A stretch of 64,000 nucleotides of DNA from Apteryx mantelli (GCF_036417845.1 NC_089981.1:81881268-81945267); one strand, 5' to 3'; counted from the stretch's first letter, positions 24,071 to 36,255 are shown. A program made the numbers and translations. The notes: a model not told the origin generated them from the letters alone.

Positions 24071-24196
24071 CTTTCTTTTTGTGGAAAGGTTTCTATCAGT
24101 TGCTTCTTTAAAACTTTACACTTTTTCAGCACTCTATTTTTAGAAGTCCAGGGCATTGTTTGTTTTCTTTTGCTGAGCTGTGTTACAGTGAGGTTG
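24071..24196 (-). CDS. candidate 126-nt exon of the same minus-strand gene
   Basis: Acceptor TTTCTGCTGATAG has a long pyrimidine tract. The donor AAAG|GTGGTA is weaker. The exon holds 41 open codons, including RVLKKCKVLKKQLIETFPQK, and joins in phase to the 20957 exon. The protein would be strongly basic. No start codon exon was found further right, so the 5' end is missing or the model is wrong. Confidence 0.3.
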
Positions 24197-26879
24197 CTAT
24201 CAGCAGAAAGGAAAGAGACTAAAACCAACCCAACCTGATTATTTTTTAATCAAGAATTTACTAAAGACTTTGTACTCTCATGTCAAGTGCTCAGTGAGAT
24301 CTAGCATTTCTAATGGAAGGAATAGGGATTTTCGTGAAGACAGATGTAAAACAGTGCCCATTGTAGTTCTTAAATCACAAAGTTGTATCCTGTATCCATA
24401 AATGACTATCTCTTGAATACTTCTTTAATGCAGGATTAAGAAGCTGAAATCCATACTGCCATTCAAACTGGGCTGGCCCAAAACTGCAGGCTAAAAAGTC
24501 CCTCATTTGATTTTTGGTGTCACAGTGCCATAGCATGTGTAACCATATAGGATCCTGGTGTTCCTGTTATAGTTGTGCTATTGTTCATACTATGTGAAAT
24601 CCCAGTCCACTGAAGTCTGGGAATTTTGCCATTTGCTTTATGACTGTATCAGTGTCTTCTGTTATCACAGTTGATGCAATACTCTTGGTACAATGATACA
24701 AATGTCACAATGTGGGTGCTTGACCCTATGACATAAAAGCAAACAGACAGTAACACTAGCAGCCAGCCAAGGAAAATAAAGAATTGGCAGAAGATTAAGT
24801 TGCTAAAGATTTTTACAACTTTTTAAAATTATTCAGGATACACACAAAATTTCTGTTCTTGCTGTTAATTTGCTTCGAAGAAGAATCAGTAAATATTTTT
24901 TCAAGTAGTGAGGGACATTTCAACTACAGCAGAAGTCCAAAGTAAATGCTCCTCACACAGCAAGAATAGACATCAGTGCTTTTTTCTTAGTGCTGTAGAA
25001 ATATAGATTTTATAAAGAGCTCCTTTAAGATCACTCTGTGAGATCTAGATTGGCTTAGCTGTCAGCTACATCTGTAGGCACAGTGTTCCCTGTGGGCTAA
25101 GCACCTGTGAAAGCCAAGGGGCCAGCCAAAAGCAAACACTTAAGATGTAAATGGGTTTTAGACTGTCAATATGACTCTGACTCTGCATCAGATAGAGCAG
25201 ATACTGCACCCAGTATCTGTCGAGATGAGCACCAGATGCAAATCAGCACAGAGCAGAAGGGACATTTCAGGCTACATGTGATGAATGTCACAAGCTCGAT
25301 CCCTCAGCGCTGTTCCACAAAACCCCAACAGCTGTATTTAAATAATCCTGAAAAATTGTCTTGGTAAAAAGTAGCACTGTCACTACCAGCTCTGAAGAGG
25401 GTAGGGAGCAGTGGGTATTAATTGAACCTTTTCCTCCACCCTCTCATGACAAGCAGCAGTGACAGCACATGCTGAAGCCACTTGGAAAGTGGCAGAGTTC
25501 CCAGTGAAGCGTGTGCTTCCCTGCTAGGCCAGACAGTGTTTTGCCTGAGGCCTTAGCAGCATTACAAGCCTTTTCATGCTCTTGGTTCTAGCTGGAAAGA
25601 GTCAGTTATTTATAGAAGAGCAATGGTGAGGTCTCCCACGTCAATCTCTTCCCTGTAAACCATTGGCTTTTCAAGAAATTTTTAGTAGCACCATATCCTG
25701 CAAGTGGGAATACAGTCAGGAGTCTCCCTTGGAGAAGTCTAGATACCTTCTGGCTTTGGTAGGGGGATGGGAAATCAGAAGTCCCCCATGCCATCCAAAA
25801 AAAAAAAGAAAAAGAAAAAAAAACAAAAAGGAAAGCATTAAGCTGAATTTGACAAGCCTGTGAATTAAGCACAGAACTGCCACCCAAACTTGTTTTATGA
25901 ATATTTGCAGTATTCATTACCTTGAGCAAGAACTACACAAATCTAGCAATGTTTTCTGATGTTTCTCCCAGTACCAAAACCATTTCCGGAATAAATGTAG
26001 TAAAATCCAACGTGGTAGAAGACAAAACAGTCTCCCTGTGCCTGGCGTGATAACAGGAGACTGAAACCACACTGTAGAGTGGTTTTGTTGCTAACTGACC
26101 TGCCTTTGGATTTCTCCTTAAAACTCTTGGAACAGTTGCAAAACTGGAACAAGCTACAGACATTTCTATCTGAGTGCTCTAGGTACTGTGTTTTCACTGC
26201 AACGTGTAGTAAATATGGTCCATTGTACACTGAGTTTAGTGACTATATGGCTGTTTTATGCCAGAATCCGGAAGACCGGACCCAAGGTAGACTGCACACA
26301 AATGTGCAGCTAACGCTGTTACTCACACATTTGACGCTAAGGGGAGCTCTTGTAACAGAGAAGAGAAGCATGCTGTGAACCTTTTTTTGGACAGTGAGGA
26401 GGAAGGACAGTGTAGTGTAAGGCTGGTAGTGGCGTTAGGTTAGGCTCGTGGCCTTATTTTGCAAAGCCTAAGTATTTGTGTGATCTGGAGGAAGAGGGCT
26501 CTTTTCATGCAGGCAGCTAAAGTTCACACAGTCAATGAAACAACAGGATATGCCTGTATCCCCCTGAGCTCCTGCTTGTAAGGCTGAGGACAGAACAATT
26601 TTTTTTTTTTTGGACTATTCCTAATCTTTTAGGCTTCAGCCACAATTCTACTGTCTAAAAATGATCTCGGACTCTTTTGACCCCTTGCTTTGTGCCTAGT
26701 CTAACAAACAGGGTACAAACTGTAGAGAATCTTGCCTTCAGATGAACTAAAAAAAATCTCATATGTATTACACCTGTATTATTAACAGAGGAAACAAAAT
26801 ATTTTCATTTTACTCATCCTCTTCTGTCTTCCTACAGACAGGATAAAGGGAACAGGAGAGCCGTAAGACAAGCTTAAAT
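24197..26879. other. AT-rich DNA with one 87-codon open frame
   Basis: A poly-purine/A tract lies at about 25797-25830. The plus-strand frame at 25107-25367 is protein-like (for example LDCQYDSDSASDRADTAPS) but has a stop three codons upstream of its first usable codon and no clear gene context. Nothing else was identified. Confidence 0.4.
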
Positions 26880-26889
26880 TTGGGGGAGT

Positions 26890-27320
26890 TGGAGAGTCAC
26901 TGTCAGGGAGCAGCGAGGGCTGGCTGCTCCCTAAGGCAGGTGAGCCAGGAGCCAAGGGTGACCCCACCACAGACAGTGTCCTCACCAACGGGACACAGTC
27001 CCACAGGGTGTGAATGCAGCGGGCAGAGCTGGGTGCTGGTAACAGGATTCATCAGCAGTTCCAGAAAGGCAAGGAATCAACAGGGCCAGGGCCCAACCAG
27101 GGAGTCCAGTCAGGAGCAGAGGAGACACAACCAGGCACAGCACTAGAGATGAAGCTACAACACGTGTCCAAAGTCCATCCAGGAGACAGGGCCAAAGACA
27201 GGCCTGGAGACCAGCTGCAGTGTACAGCCAGGGTCCATCCAGGAGAAAGGCTATCTAAAGCACAGGTCCAAGGCCTGTTTAGGAGGCAGAGCCTTGGAGG
27301 TTCACCTGCAGCGTAGCTCA
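26890..27320. repeat. GC-rich minisatellite, unit about 60 bp
   Basis: The phrase GTCCATCCAGGAGA recurs at 27173 and 27233, exactly 60 bp apart. A more diverged third copy (CCTGTTTAGGAGGCAG) begins about 27275, and looser copies of the GCCAGG/CCAGGGAGTCC motif run to the left. The block is clearly more GC-rich than its surroundings. Confidence 0.6.
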
Positions 27321-27329
27321 GGCAGGGCT

Positions 27330-30300
27330 GAAGGCCCAGGGCTGAGCTGAAATGAGGCTCGTGGGCCCATGGGCAGGGTGTGGTTGTCGCTCAGGGATGT
27401 CATGGGGGCAATGTCCTGTATTTACTGCAGAAGAGCCACCAAGACAGCAGGTAATGAATACTCAGCCCTGCTGGCTCTAAAGAGCAGCCTTCATACTGAG
27501 ATATGTAAAATAAATAGTGTAATGATAAGCTGAGGATCATAGATCCTTCAGAGTCATGGTGAAGTAGAGAAAAAAAAATTATCAGCTGGGATTTCTGTTA
27601 TGTTTAGTTCTAGTGATGATAGTGAAAACTGATTATTAATCACAACTCATTTGGATTTTTGTTATGGCATAACAGGGGCTTTTAAAGTATTATACCTGCA
27701 TGGGAGCTGCCTTCTGGCTGCAGCATGAATGACAGAAATTGTTAATCTTTTTCCTCATTTACAGCCAAAAGATGGTTTGCTTAATACTTTCCATTTGCTT
27801 TTAACATATGAACAGCACAATTCATGAAAAACAAAGCTGAATGCTTTTTGAAAGAGAAGCACTTAGTTCTTTCACAGAGGCAGTTATTTTAATGGAAATA
27901 CCTTTGCACCCTTCTTCCAATGTCTGGGGAAGTTTTGGACAGAGGGTATGACTCTCATTTATATACAGGGTCTGAGCAAGATATTAACTGGTTTACCTCC
28001 GAGTATGACAGATCTTTTGTTTGCTGCTCCTTTACTGCATGTGCTTACGTGCACAGGCTGGCTCAAGCTTGAGGGGAAAAGAGAACAAATTTTTCTTCTT
28101 CTTCTGGCTGCATTTTCTGTCCAAATCTGACAAAAGGTTTAGATCCTCAACATGGTCTCAATTTTGTCTGCAAACTTTCATAATCTCTGTTATCTTTCAG
28201 GTTATGGTACCCCAATTAGCCCAGTAGTACCTCCCTCCCCTGACTGTTCAGGTTGTTTAGGAAGATGCTGCTCAAGGTAAGTAAGGGTATCACCGTCTGG
28301 ACCAAAAATTTATATCAGTGAAAGACAAGGCTAGAGCCTTTAATCAACAACATGCTATGGTTTCTTGTTTAATTAGTCCTGCCTTCATCACAGCTTTGTC
28401 TCTGCCATTTTCCTGTGGGTCTTATAACTCTTATGTTGTGGCAGGTGGAACTGTGTGATCTGACAAGTATTGTGGTAGCAGATAGGGAGATAATGATGTA
28501 TGCAAGAAAACCCAGCTATTTCTCCTAGCAAATAGGAATTTCACTTTTGAATAAAGTTGCATGTATCTTCCCCATCTTCCTGCATTTCCAGTAATTCACC
28601 TCTTGTTTCTGAGGCTAAGCCATGGCTGCTTGCTCCTGTTACATGTATTGAATGTGCCTATGTAGGCCCTCAGATGCTTCACTTCCTCTCATGATTTTTG
28701 GCTCTTCTGCAATTTAGTCATGCTTTTGATAGGTAAGTAGCTATAGTAAGATCAGGTGGGCTATTTCAAACCCCCAGTCTCCCAAAACAAGTGTGTGTTC
28801 TGATACATTTGCTTGTATCAGATTTTCACTGATTTCCTTTCTTGCTAGCTGGTTGGCTCCTCCATTAGATCAGCTTATTTTAAAAGATCCAGTAGACTAG
28901 TGGATTTCTTTTAGAAACGGAGAGTTTTTGTTAGCTGAGAGACCAATATTGCTTTTCAGGCCAAAAAGAACATGGAACATTTGTAGCTGCTTGCTGCTTC
29001 CCTGGCAAGCATCTCTTGATAAATGTAATGCTCAGATTGGTTAAGGATGGCGCAACTCAGCCAGCCGGATACAAAAATGATAACGAATTCAGGATACCTA
29101 TTAAATGATGAAAGACACTCTATTATGCTATGACACTGGTCGACTTTATCCAAAAATGCAGGCAGGAAATAACTGGGAGCAACTGACCGGATTTTGAATT
29201 CAGTAATGTGCTAAAATAGATTAAGATTTCAAAATAATTGTTGTAATGTTGGCAGATTCATACTAGACATAATAAGAATAGGCACTTTGTTACCTGGGGG
29301 CTGTACCTAGCCTACCAAACAAATGCCCAGATTGGAACTCGTTAGCTTTCACTCCAATGATTGCACCAAGAAAAAAGCAAATGGTGGCAGGGAAAACATT
29401 ACCAAGGATCTCTTTTTTTTAAAAAAAGGATTCATGCCCATACCTAATCATGGTTTCTCAAAGGAGCTTTTTAAAAATGAAACTCTGATTAGTGTAAAGT
29501 ACCTTTCTCCTACTTCTGACACCTGTTTCCATGAGAACAGGAGCAGCAGCTAGAAATCACGTCATCAGAGTTCTTGTTGGTTGCAGAAAACTGCAAGTAG
29601 AGCACATGCAAGCATTAGGACCAGTCAGCATAGTGCTATCAGGGGAGAATACTATCAGTTTATTGTGTTTTAAAATCCCTTCATATATTTGCAGAAGAAC
29701 TCCTTACAGTTGATGTTATTGTTATTTTTTAACAAAAAAGACTTTTAGAAGTAATTTTCAAACTAAATCAGAAATTACTAGTCAGGAATAAACTTTGCTT
29801 TGGAAAACTGCGCCACTCAGGCAAATAATAGCATGATGCCAAACTTGAAAAAGAAGAATCGGATGCAACCACTTTATATCACATCTCTTCCTTAACGATA
29901 TTCCATTACATATAATTTTGATATGTGATAGCAAAACTTCTTTTTATGAGTTGCTGAATCATATGCTTACTTTGCATAAGTTGCAAAGAACAGTCTTAGT
30001 CTTTTATGTGATCTGCTCGGATGTTCTGTTGGACCAGAGGAGTTTTGCAATGGAAATTCAAGCACGCGTGTTTCCTACTTTGTTGGGTACTACTGTAAAA
30101 TATAGGAAGAGATATCTTCTTATAAAGGATGACACCATGGTTTTCTCTTCATTAGTATGAGTGATGAAGGAATGGAAGCCAGTGGTGTACTTTCTCCCAA
30201 GGAACATAATCCCTACACATGATGATTATTATATTTCTGTGGAAGTTTTTTTTCAGGTGTCTTTCATGTAAAATGGAGGTGTGGCCACTGTGCAGTCATA

Positions 30301-30730
30301 TGAAAAAAAAAAGAAGCTATTTCAGTCATGGGCAGAGAACATAACCCTCAAGTGCAGGCAGAACCCTAGTGACTGCAATTGCCTATGGGTACATGCAAAA
30401 CTTCTGCATCAGAATCTGAAGCCATCAAAACTCACCTGATTTCAAGTTTCATTATGAAATACAAATTCCTAAATAGTTTGTAAAATCTCTGTGAATGTTT
30501 GCAAAACTTGCAGATCTGAGTAGCCCTGAACTAAGTACGACAGCTCCCTCCTCCTTCCACAAATTGACTTTTTTTCTCTTAATAAATATAGGACCTTTCC
30601 TTCATCCAGAAAGTGGAGAAAAAAACATAATTTGTGAAACATAAATTGCCATGTGTTGTGGGCAAAACCGTCCTGACTTGGGGAATTTCACTGAATGTAT
30701 TGCCAAATAACATCAACTTTTAATTACTGG
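27330..30730. other. AT-rich DNA without recognised features
   Basis: I see no exon with matching neighbours, no clear interspersed repeat and no RNA gene in this stretch. Confidence 0.45.
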
Positions 30731-30734
30731 TTCA

Positions 30735-31070
30735 GGTATTGAGAGACGAAGAAGCCATAGAAACCCCTGCCCTGCGGCCCCACAGGCCACAGTCCACTCG
30801 GGGGTGTCCCTGCCCCGGCGTGGGTCCCCCGCAGGCCGCAGTCCCTCGGGCGGGTGTGCCTCCTCCTGTATCTCCTGCCTCTGTGGCTGCTGCCCTTTCT
30901 TAAATATTTTTGAGCAGAGGTGCCACGTGCTCCTCTAGTTGGTTGAAGTTTTGGCATGCAGCAGAGGGTGTTTTCATCCATTTCAGAGCCGACTGGAACT
31001 GTCTGTGATTGGCACCGGGCAGTTCGTGGCCTCCTCCCATATGGATCGCCCCTGCAGCCCTGCTACCCAA
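30735..31070 (-). mobile_element. GC-rich avian interspersed repeat, probably LTR-type
   Basis: An island of GC-rich sequence in AT-rich DNA contains two imperfect tandem units of about 45-50 bp sharing CAGGCC(A/G)CAGTCC and CTCGGG-GGTGT. Phrases of this kind (a tandem motif with 'cggcgtgggt...ccgcag') recur in avian LTR-type repeats, as far as I recall. The family and exact ends cannot be set by eye. Any open frames inside are chance products of its composition. Confidence 0.45.
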
Positions 31071-31410
31071 ATCCTGCTGTTTATGCCGCATAAACCACAT
31101 AGGTTAGAACAAAGTTCTGCTTTGAACAAATCTCATCTCTAGCAGTGGTCAGTAGCAGATATTCAGGGAAGAGTATAAGGGTCATGTATAGAGTGATCCT
31201 TCCTTGCTACGCCTACCCCATTTCTGGCAATTGGTAATTTAGGTTCAGATTTGTAGTATAAAAACCTTTTTCCTGTATCTGGATGCAGAGACATAAATGT
31301 ACAATCTGCTTTTTAAGCCTGGTCCACAATAAACTGTTGCATGCCATATCCAAAAGTATGTATTTAATTGATCTAAGGCTAATGGTAACTTTTTTCTTTT
31401 TTTTCCAAAG

Positions 31411-31454
31411 GAAAAACCCACAAGAAAATAAGGAACAAAACCTGGAGGCTGCAG
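31411..31454 (+). pseudogene. exon relic 1 of a coiled-coil gene (TEX21-like by position)
   Basis: Acceptor CTTTTTTTTCCAAAG and donor GCAG|GTAAAT are both strong. The 44 nt read KNPQENKEQNLEAA with one base left over. That base joins in phase to the next relic at 33615, continuing with a SPKPAGNRKVTF stretch. The peptide is hydrophilic and helix-prone. Assignment to a TEX21-like gene is only from the expected gene order next to MTHFD1. Confidence 0.4.
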
Positions 31455-32689
31455 GTAAATCCTGTGCATGTTACTTTTGCAGAGAGAGATTGGACAGCTT
31501 GTAATTGATGCAATTTGTTGCAATAACAAAATGTTCCTGACCTTTTGTTGATCACAAAGCATACTTTTAGTATGTCAAGTAAAATCAAATACCGTTCCTT
31601 TTCCCCTCCTGCTAGTTCTCAAGGATGTGTTATATTCTAGGCTGCTTAATAAGAAATTTGAACTAAGTAGATTAGAACAGAATGTTATAGTTGAAGACCT
31701 TAACGGCTACCAAACTGCTACCTCAATTTTCGTTGTTCAGTATTTTCTGTGTTTGCTCAGAGAAAAGCAAGTAGAACATACATGTATGCATATGAGAGTG
31801 AGGGAGCTTTCAGCATGACATTGAAGAGCATAACATTTTAATGGAGGGCTGCTTTTTGCAAAATAAGGACATTAAAATGGTTCACAGCCAATTTATGTTA
31901 ACTGCCAGGCAGTTCCGACAACAAATACTAATGGCCATTTCAAGAAATGATGCTGCCACTGCAAGAATTAATCGCTTTATTCTGCTTATTGGCACCTGGG
32001 GGTTCTAGTTAAGCAAAGCATAAGTTTGCAAGATAGAAACTAAAGGACAGTCTTCAGTTTCAATAGAAGAGAGCTTGGCAAGGGGCAAAAGTCGGAGGAG
32101 GGAGGAGTGGAAAGGATGCACAGTGTCTCATGGTGGAGGTCATTCCCGCTCCGTGCTCTCTTCCTACCTGGGAGATCAACACAACAATAAGTTTTATCAG
32201 AGGAGCCGGCTTTTCTGCATTGACCCTGACATACCTCCTGTGTAGTCCTTACATCAAAATGAGGAGATAGCTGTGAGCAAGCTGAAACAGCTTTATTTCA
32301 AATGTAAATTCTTTAGCTTGACCCAAAACCTGGCCAAAGATTACACAGAGAACTAAACAGTTGATTAATTTGGATTTGCAGTGTGCTCTAAGGAAGTCAC
32401 TACTTACGTTCACTGTATTTGGGGAAAACTGTACTTTTATAGTGCTGTAATGTTGGAGAGGCACTGAACATCTCAATTTTGTCTAAAAGTTCTTTCAGAC
32501 CACTTGACTTTAGCCACTATAGAAATTATTTTAAAAGGTACTGAGTTTTGTAGCTGTCATGTATAATCGTGGTGTGATTTTGCTGCTGTTTTTTGCAGTT
32601 GGCCGCACAGAAAACGTAGTAATATCCAACAGAAAAAATTTTTAATTTCTGAGCTGTCTTTCCCTCCCAGATTATAGATACTGAGCCAA

Positions 32690-33178
32690 GTTGACCATGA
32701 GAAGGTGAAATTCAGGATGCTGAGAAGAGAGAACAAGGCAAATAGCAGGATCATAGCTCTGGACTTTAGTAGGACTTTGGCCCGTTCAGGGACAGGATGT
32801 GGTCCTGGAAAGGAGAGGGGTCCAGGAGAGCTGGCTGATTTTCAAAGATCACCTCCTCCAAACTCAAAAATGATTGATCCCAACAAGCAGGAAATCAAGC
32901 AAAGGCTGCAGGAGGCCTGCATGGATGATCAAGGAGCTCCTGACTAAACTTGAACGTAAAAAGGAGCGTACAAGAGGGACAGGACAAGCAGGGACAGGAG
33001 ACCCAGGAGGAATAGAGAAACACTGAGCATGCAGGGGTGGGGTTAGGAGAGCTAAAGCTCATCTGGAGTTGAAACTGGCAAGGGACGTGAAGGGCAACAA
33101 GAAAGGCTTTTACAAGTGCCTAAGCAGCAAAAGAAAGGCAAAGGAAAATGTGGGCCTACTTCTAAATGGGACAGGGGC
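32690..33178 (+). mobile_element. CR1 LINE fragment, ORF2 linker region (sense)
   Basis: Translated pieces match the region between endonuclease and reverse transcriptase of avian CR1 ORF2: DHEKVKFRMLRRENKANS, DFQRSPPPNSKM, then [19 protein letters not shown] and [14 protein letters not shown]. Frames shift between pieces, so it is dead. It is 5'-truncated, as CR1 copies usually are. Confidence 0.85.
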
Positions 33179-33184
33179 CCCATT

Positions 33185-33400
33185 TTGGCTTGAACAGGCC
33201 AAAGTCTGCTCTCCTGAAATCCAGGGTTGCTTTTTGCCCTGCTCCCTTCTCACAGGATCCTGAACTCTGCCATCTTGTGGTCACTGTAGCCAAGGCTGCC
33301 CCTGACTTTCACATCTCTGATCAGTTCTTCCTTGTTTGTGAGTATGAGGTCCAGCAAAGCGCCTCTCCTTGTTGGCTCCTTGATCACTGGTGTTAGGAAG
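33185..33400 (-). mobile_element. CR1 LINE ORF2 fragment in inverted orientation
   Basis: Read on the minus strand, this gives the part of CR1 ORF2 just upstream of and overlapping the sense fragment: RRGALLDLILTNKEELI, then VKVRGSLGYSDHKMAEF. Its GAGAGCAGACTTTGGCCTGT segment is the reverse complement of diverged CR1 sequence also present in sense at about 32757-32800. The two pieces therefore form an imperfect inverted repeat. Confidence 0.8.
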
Positions 33401-33558
33401 TGAGGATGATCAAACACTGGAACAGGTTGCCCAAAGAGATTTTGAAGTCTCCATCCTTGGAGATACTCAAAACCTGACTGGACATGGCCGTGAGCAACCT
33501 CTTCAGCTGACCCTGCTTTAAGCAGGGGGGTTGGACTAAACCATTCTGTGATTCTGTC
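33401..33558 (+). mobile_element. CR1 LINE 3' end (sense)
   Basis: This is the classic CR1 3' UTR: ACTGGAACAGGTTGCCCAAA, CATCCTTGGAGATACTCAAA, GGTTGGACTAAA and the terminal ATTCTGTGATTCTGT repeat. It abuts the inverted ORF2 fragment directly, so this locus was rearranged during or after insertion. Confidence 0.93.
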
Positions 33559-33614
33559 TCTTGCAAGTAAAGTACGTATTCTCCTTTTCTATCATCTTAT
33601 TTTTGTGGTGCAGT

Positions 33615-33852
33615 ATCTCCAAAGCCAGCTGGTAACCGAAAAGTCACCTTTGCAAGGGATGAAGTCAGAAATCTACAAAAAAAGATCATTCTACACAGTC
33701 TTCTCACATTCAGTCCTTGAAAGCTCATGTCAAGTAGCTGAAAGAAATTGCTGCCTCTGTAACCACTGTAGAGGCACAGTCAAATACCAGTATTTATACA
33801 CTCGCTGGGGAGAACTGAGTAAAAGAGTCTGCGAATTGAAAAAGCATCTGAA
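33615..33852 (+). pseudogene. exon relic 2 of a coiled-coil gene, with frameshifts and a stop
   Basis: The acceptor is TTTTTGTGGTGCAG. The first part continues the frame of relic 1 with NRKVTFARDEVRNLQKK. The sequence then changes frame to IQSLKAHVK, an in-frame TAG (33735-33737, where CAG would restore Gln) and LKEIAASVTTVEAQS. It changes frame again to ELSKRVCELKKHLK before a weak AA|GTAGAA donor. Each piece has coiled-coil spacing of hydrophobic residues. Two frameshifts and one stop in 238 nt argue for a decayed exon, or less likely for assembly errors. Confidence 0.45.
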
Positions 33853-35118
33853 GTAGAATTTCAAATCCTTTCAAAAGTGTCAGTTTTACAGCTATTACAG
33901 TTGTTAACAATTTGACTGTGACAGTGTAACAGATGCTCCTCTAAATGAAAGGGAAACATGATAGCCTGTCTGTCCCAGCAGGGACACCCATGATGCATCT
34001 CTGCTAGGAGTTAGAAGAGAGTTCAGGAATCACCTGGCCACAGTGTGCATACATTATGGGACTGCACGTAATCGCTAAGGGATGCGCAGGGTGATGGGAT
34101 TTGGAATACTGTGATACCTGGAGAACACAAGATATGGATCACCAAGGCTTTTGCTGTGATTAGCACCCTGTTGTGAGCTTCTCTCTAGTGCCAGGGGTAG
34201 TAGTTATAGATGGGTGATACTTTTATTCTTTCATGATAGACAGTGTCGCAGTGCCGTTAAACAGGGCTCAGTGTGGTTTCAGAGTAGGTGATGATGGGTT
34301 GGAGAGTCTCATAGTAGGAGTCTGGGGCTCTTCCTGGGGACTTAATTCTGTATTGGAGGTTGCACCATAAAATGGGAAAGGGGCACTGGAACTCTTTCCA
34401 CAATTTCCTTGTGGTATGGAATTCTTTACATGATCACAACCTCTCTTGTTGCCCTCCCCACAAATAATGCTGGCATCATCTGAAGAGGAGGATAGATGAA
34501 CAGACAGTAGGATTGGGTAGTACTGAACAGAGGCAGACTAAGCCATGGAGAGCAGCACAGACAGTACACAAGGATACTCTTTCAAATGCCCTCACAGTAT
34601 GGACACATCATAATTTTTGGTATTAATTGCCGTCATGTACATTTAAGAATCATGATGCTACCAAAATATCAGTAGATTACCTCTCGCTAGTAGTAACGAC
34701 TGAGAGCCGTATGTGAACAAAGTAATTTACAGCTTTCTCTGAGATTTAAACAACACAGTTAAAACCTTGACACAGCATTGAAGCCGTGTCTCAACAAGCA
34801 TTTTCAAATACATTAATGAAAAAATAACTATTATGGGTTGTCATATATAGTTTTGTGTCCAATATGCCAAAATACCTTTGTGACACTCTATCTGAAAAGA
34901 TGTTCTAGCTGTCATATATAGGCTGTGCTTTAGCTCATTTTAAACAAAGGTAACTTCCTTGAAAAGTTTTCCTCACTTAAAGCAGCTTTCCTACCCCTGA
35001 GAAGCCAAGAAATATCCAAGAGATATGTGCAGTCTTGACCTTTTTGATATGTGCTTATCCCTAGATACCATTTTCAGCCAATTTTGTTCTGAAGAGTGCT
35101 TATTAATATTTTTTTCAG

Positions 35119-35241
35119 GATGTCTCTATAGAGAGAAGGAAGAGCAGAAAGATCTAGAGAAGAAACCAAGTGGTCAGAGCCAAGTTATTCTCCTCTGTGA
35201 CTAAATGGCAAGAGGATCTGCTGGGATTTCTACTAATAAAG
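35119..35241 (+). pseudogene. exon relic 3 of the same candidate gene
   Basis: Acceptor ATATTTTTTTCAG and donor AAAG|GTGAGA are good. The best frame reads CLYREKEEQKDLEKKPSGQ and then meets TAA (35202-35204). After it the frame stays open as MARGSAGISTNK to the donor. The single leftover base is in phase with the next relic. The ATG after the stop could be a secondary start, but its context is poor. Confidence 0.35.
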
Positions 35242-36255
35242 GTGAGAGTATTTGACTTCCTCTTTATTTGCAGAGGTTTTGAGGGGAGTAATCACAGTCA
35301 CTTACCATGATACAGTTTTCATGGCTACATTCCTCTGCTGCCAAAGAAAAGAATCTTCTGTCTGTTATTTCTCATATTTAGGATCTGACCAAATGAGACT
35401 CTTTCCAGAAAGGACACTCACTTTTGTTGTTGTCTCTGATCAGATTCACTGACATTGATTTAAAAGGAGATGGTGAGGGGGCTTTTGTGCCCTATTCAGC
35501 AATTTCAGCATATGTGGAACTTATTTCTGTGTCATTAGATGCAATTGATCTTCAGCTGAAACAATACTCCTTCAGAGTGGCAAGGACTGGGCATACACTC
35601 TCTGCTGGGTGGCCATGAAGTCTAGTGGCTTAGCTAAAAGTTACCCCTTCCCAGGTGAGATGTGATATGCAACTGTGAGTGATGTTCGGGTAAAGTCACA
35701 GGTGAATTTAAACTCACATGTTCCAGCTTTGTACTGAAGAAGGTTAAGTATATCCATAGTCAGTAACAGCTGAATGGAGGTTTAAAAAGATGCTCCTAAT
35801 CGCCTCTCAACTGTTATTACCAACTCACACCTGAGACCAGTACTTACTAAAAGAGCACAAGTGGGCTGAACTATGGGCTAACACAGCACATCTGTGTGCG
35901 TATGCAGCATATTAGCAAGCACGCTGTGTCTGGGACCCCTAAGGGATGTGACTAGAGTCAGCAACCCCCCTTAAAAGTAACTAGTGGTGTTTCCTCTATA
36001 GATTTGGAATCATTTGTCTCTCTTTGTTTTTGCCTGAGAAGGTAGACTCTAGCTAAATAAGACAGTGATAGGGCACTGCTGGCACGGTATCTGTGATATA
36101 TATTGTTGTGCTGAAAGAAAAGGTTCTAGCAAGGCATGCTGCTTTCTTTGAAGCATTATGTATTTGGGTTGCTCACTGTAACAAACATGTTCCTGTGCAG
36201 TGATTTTTAGCTGGTGAAGTGTCCCTAGAAGAAACATCCTTACCAGCTTCTCCAG

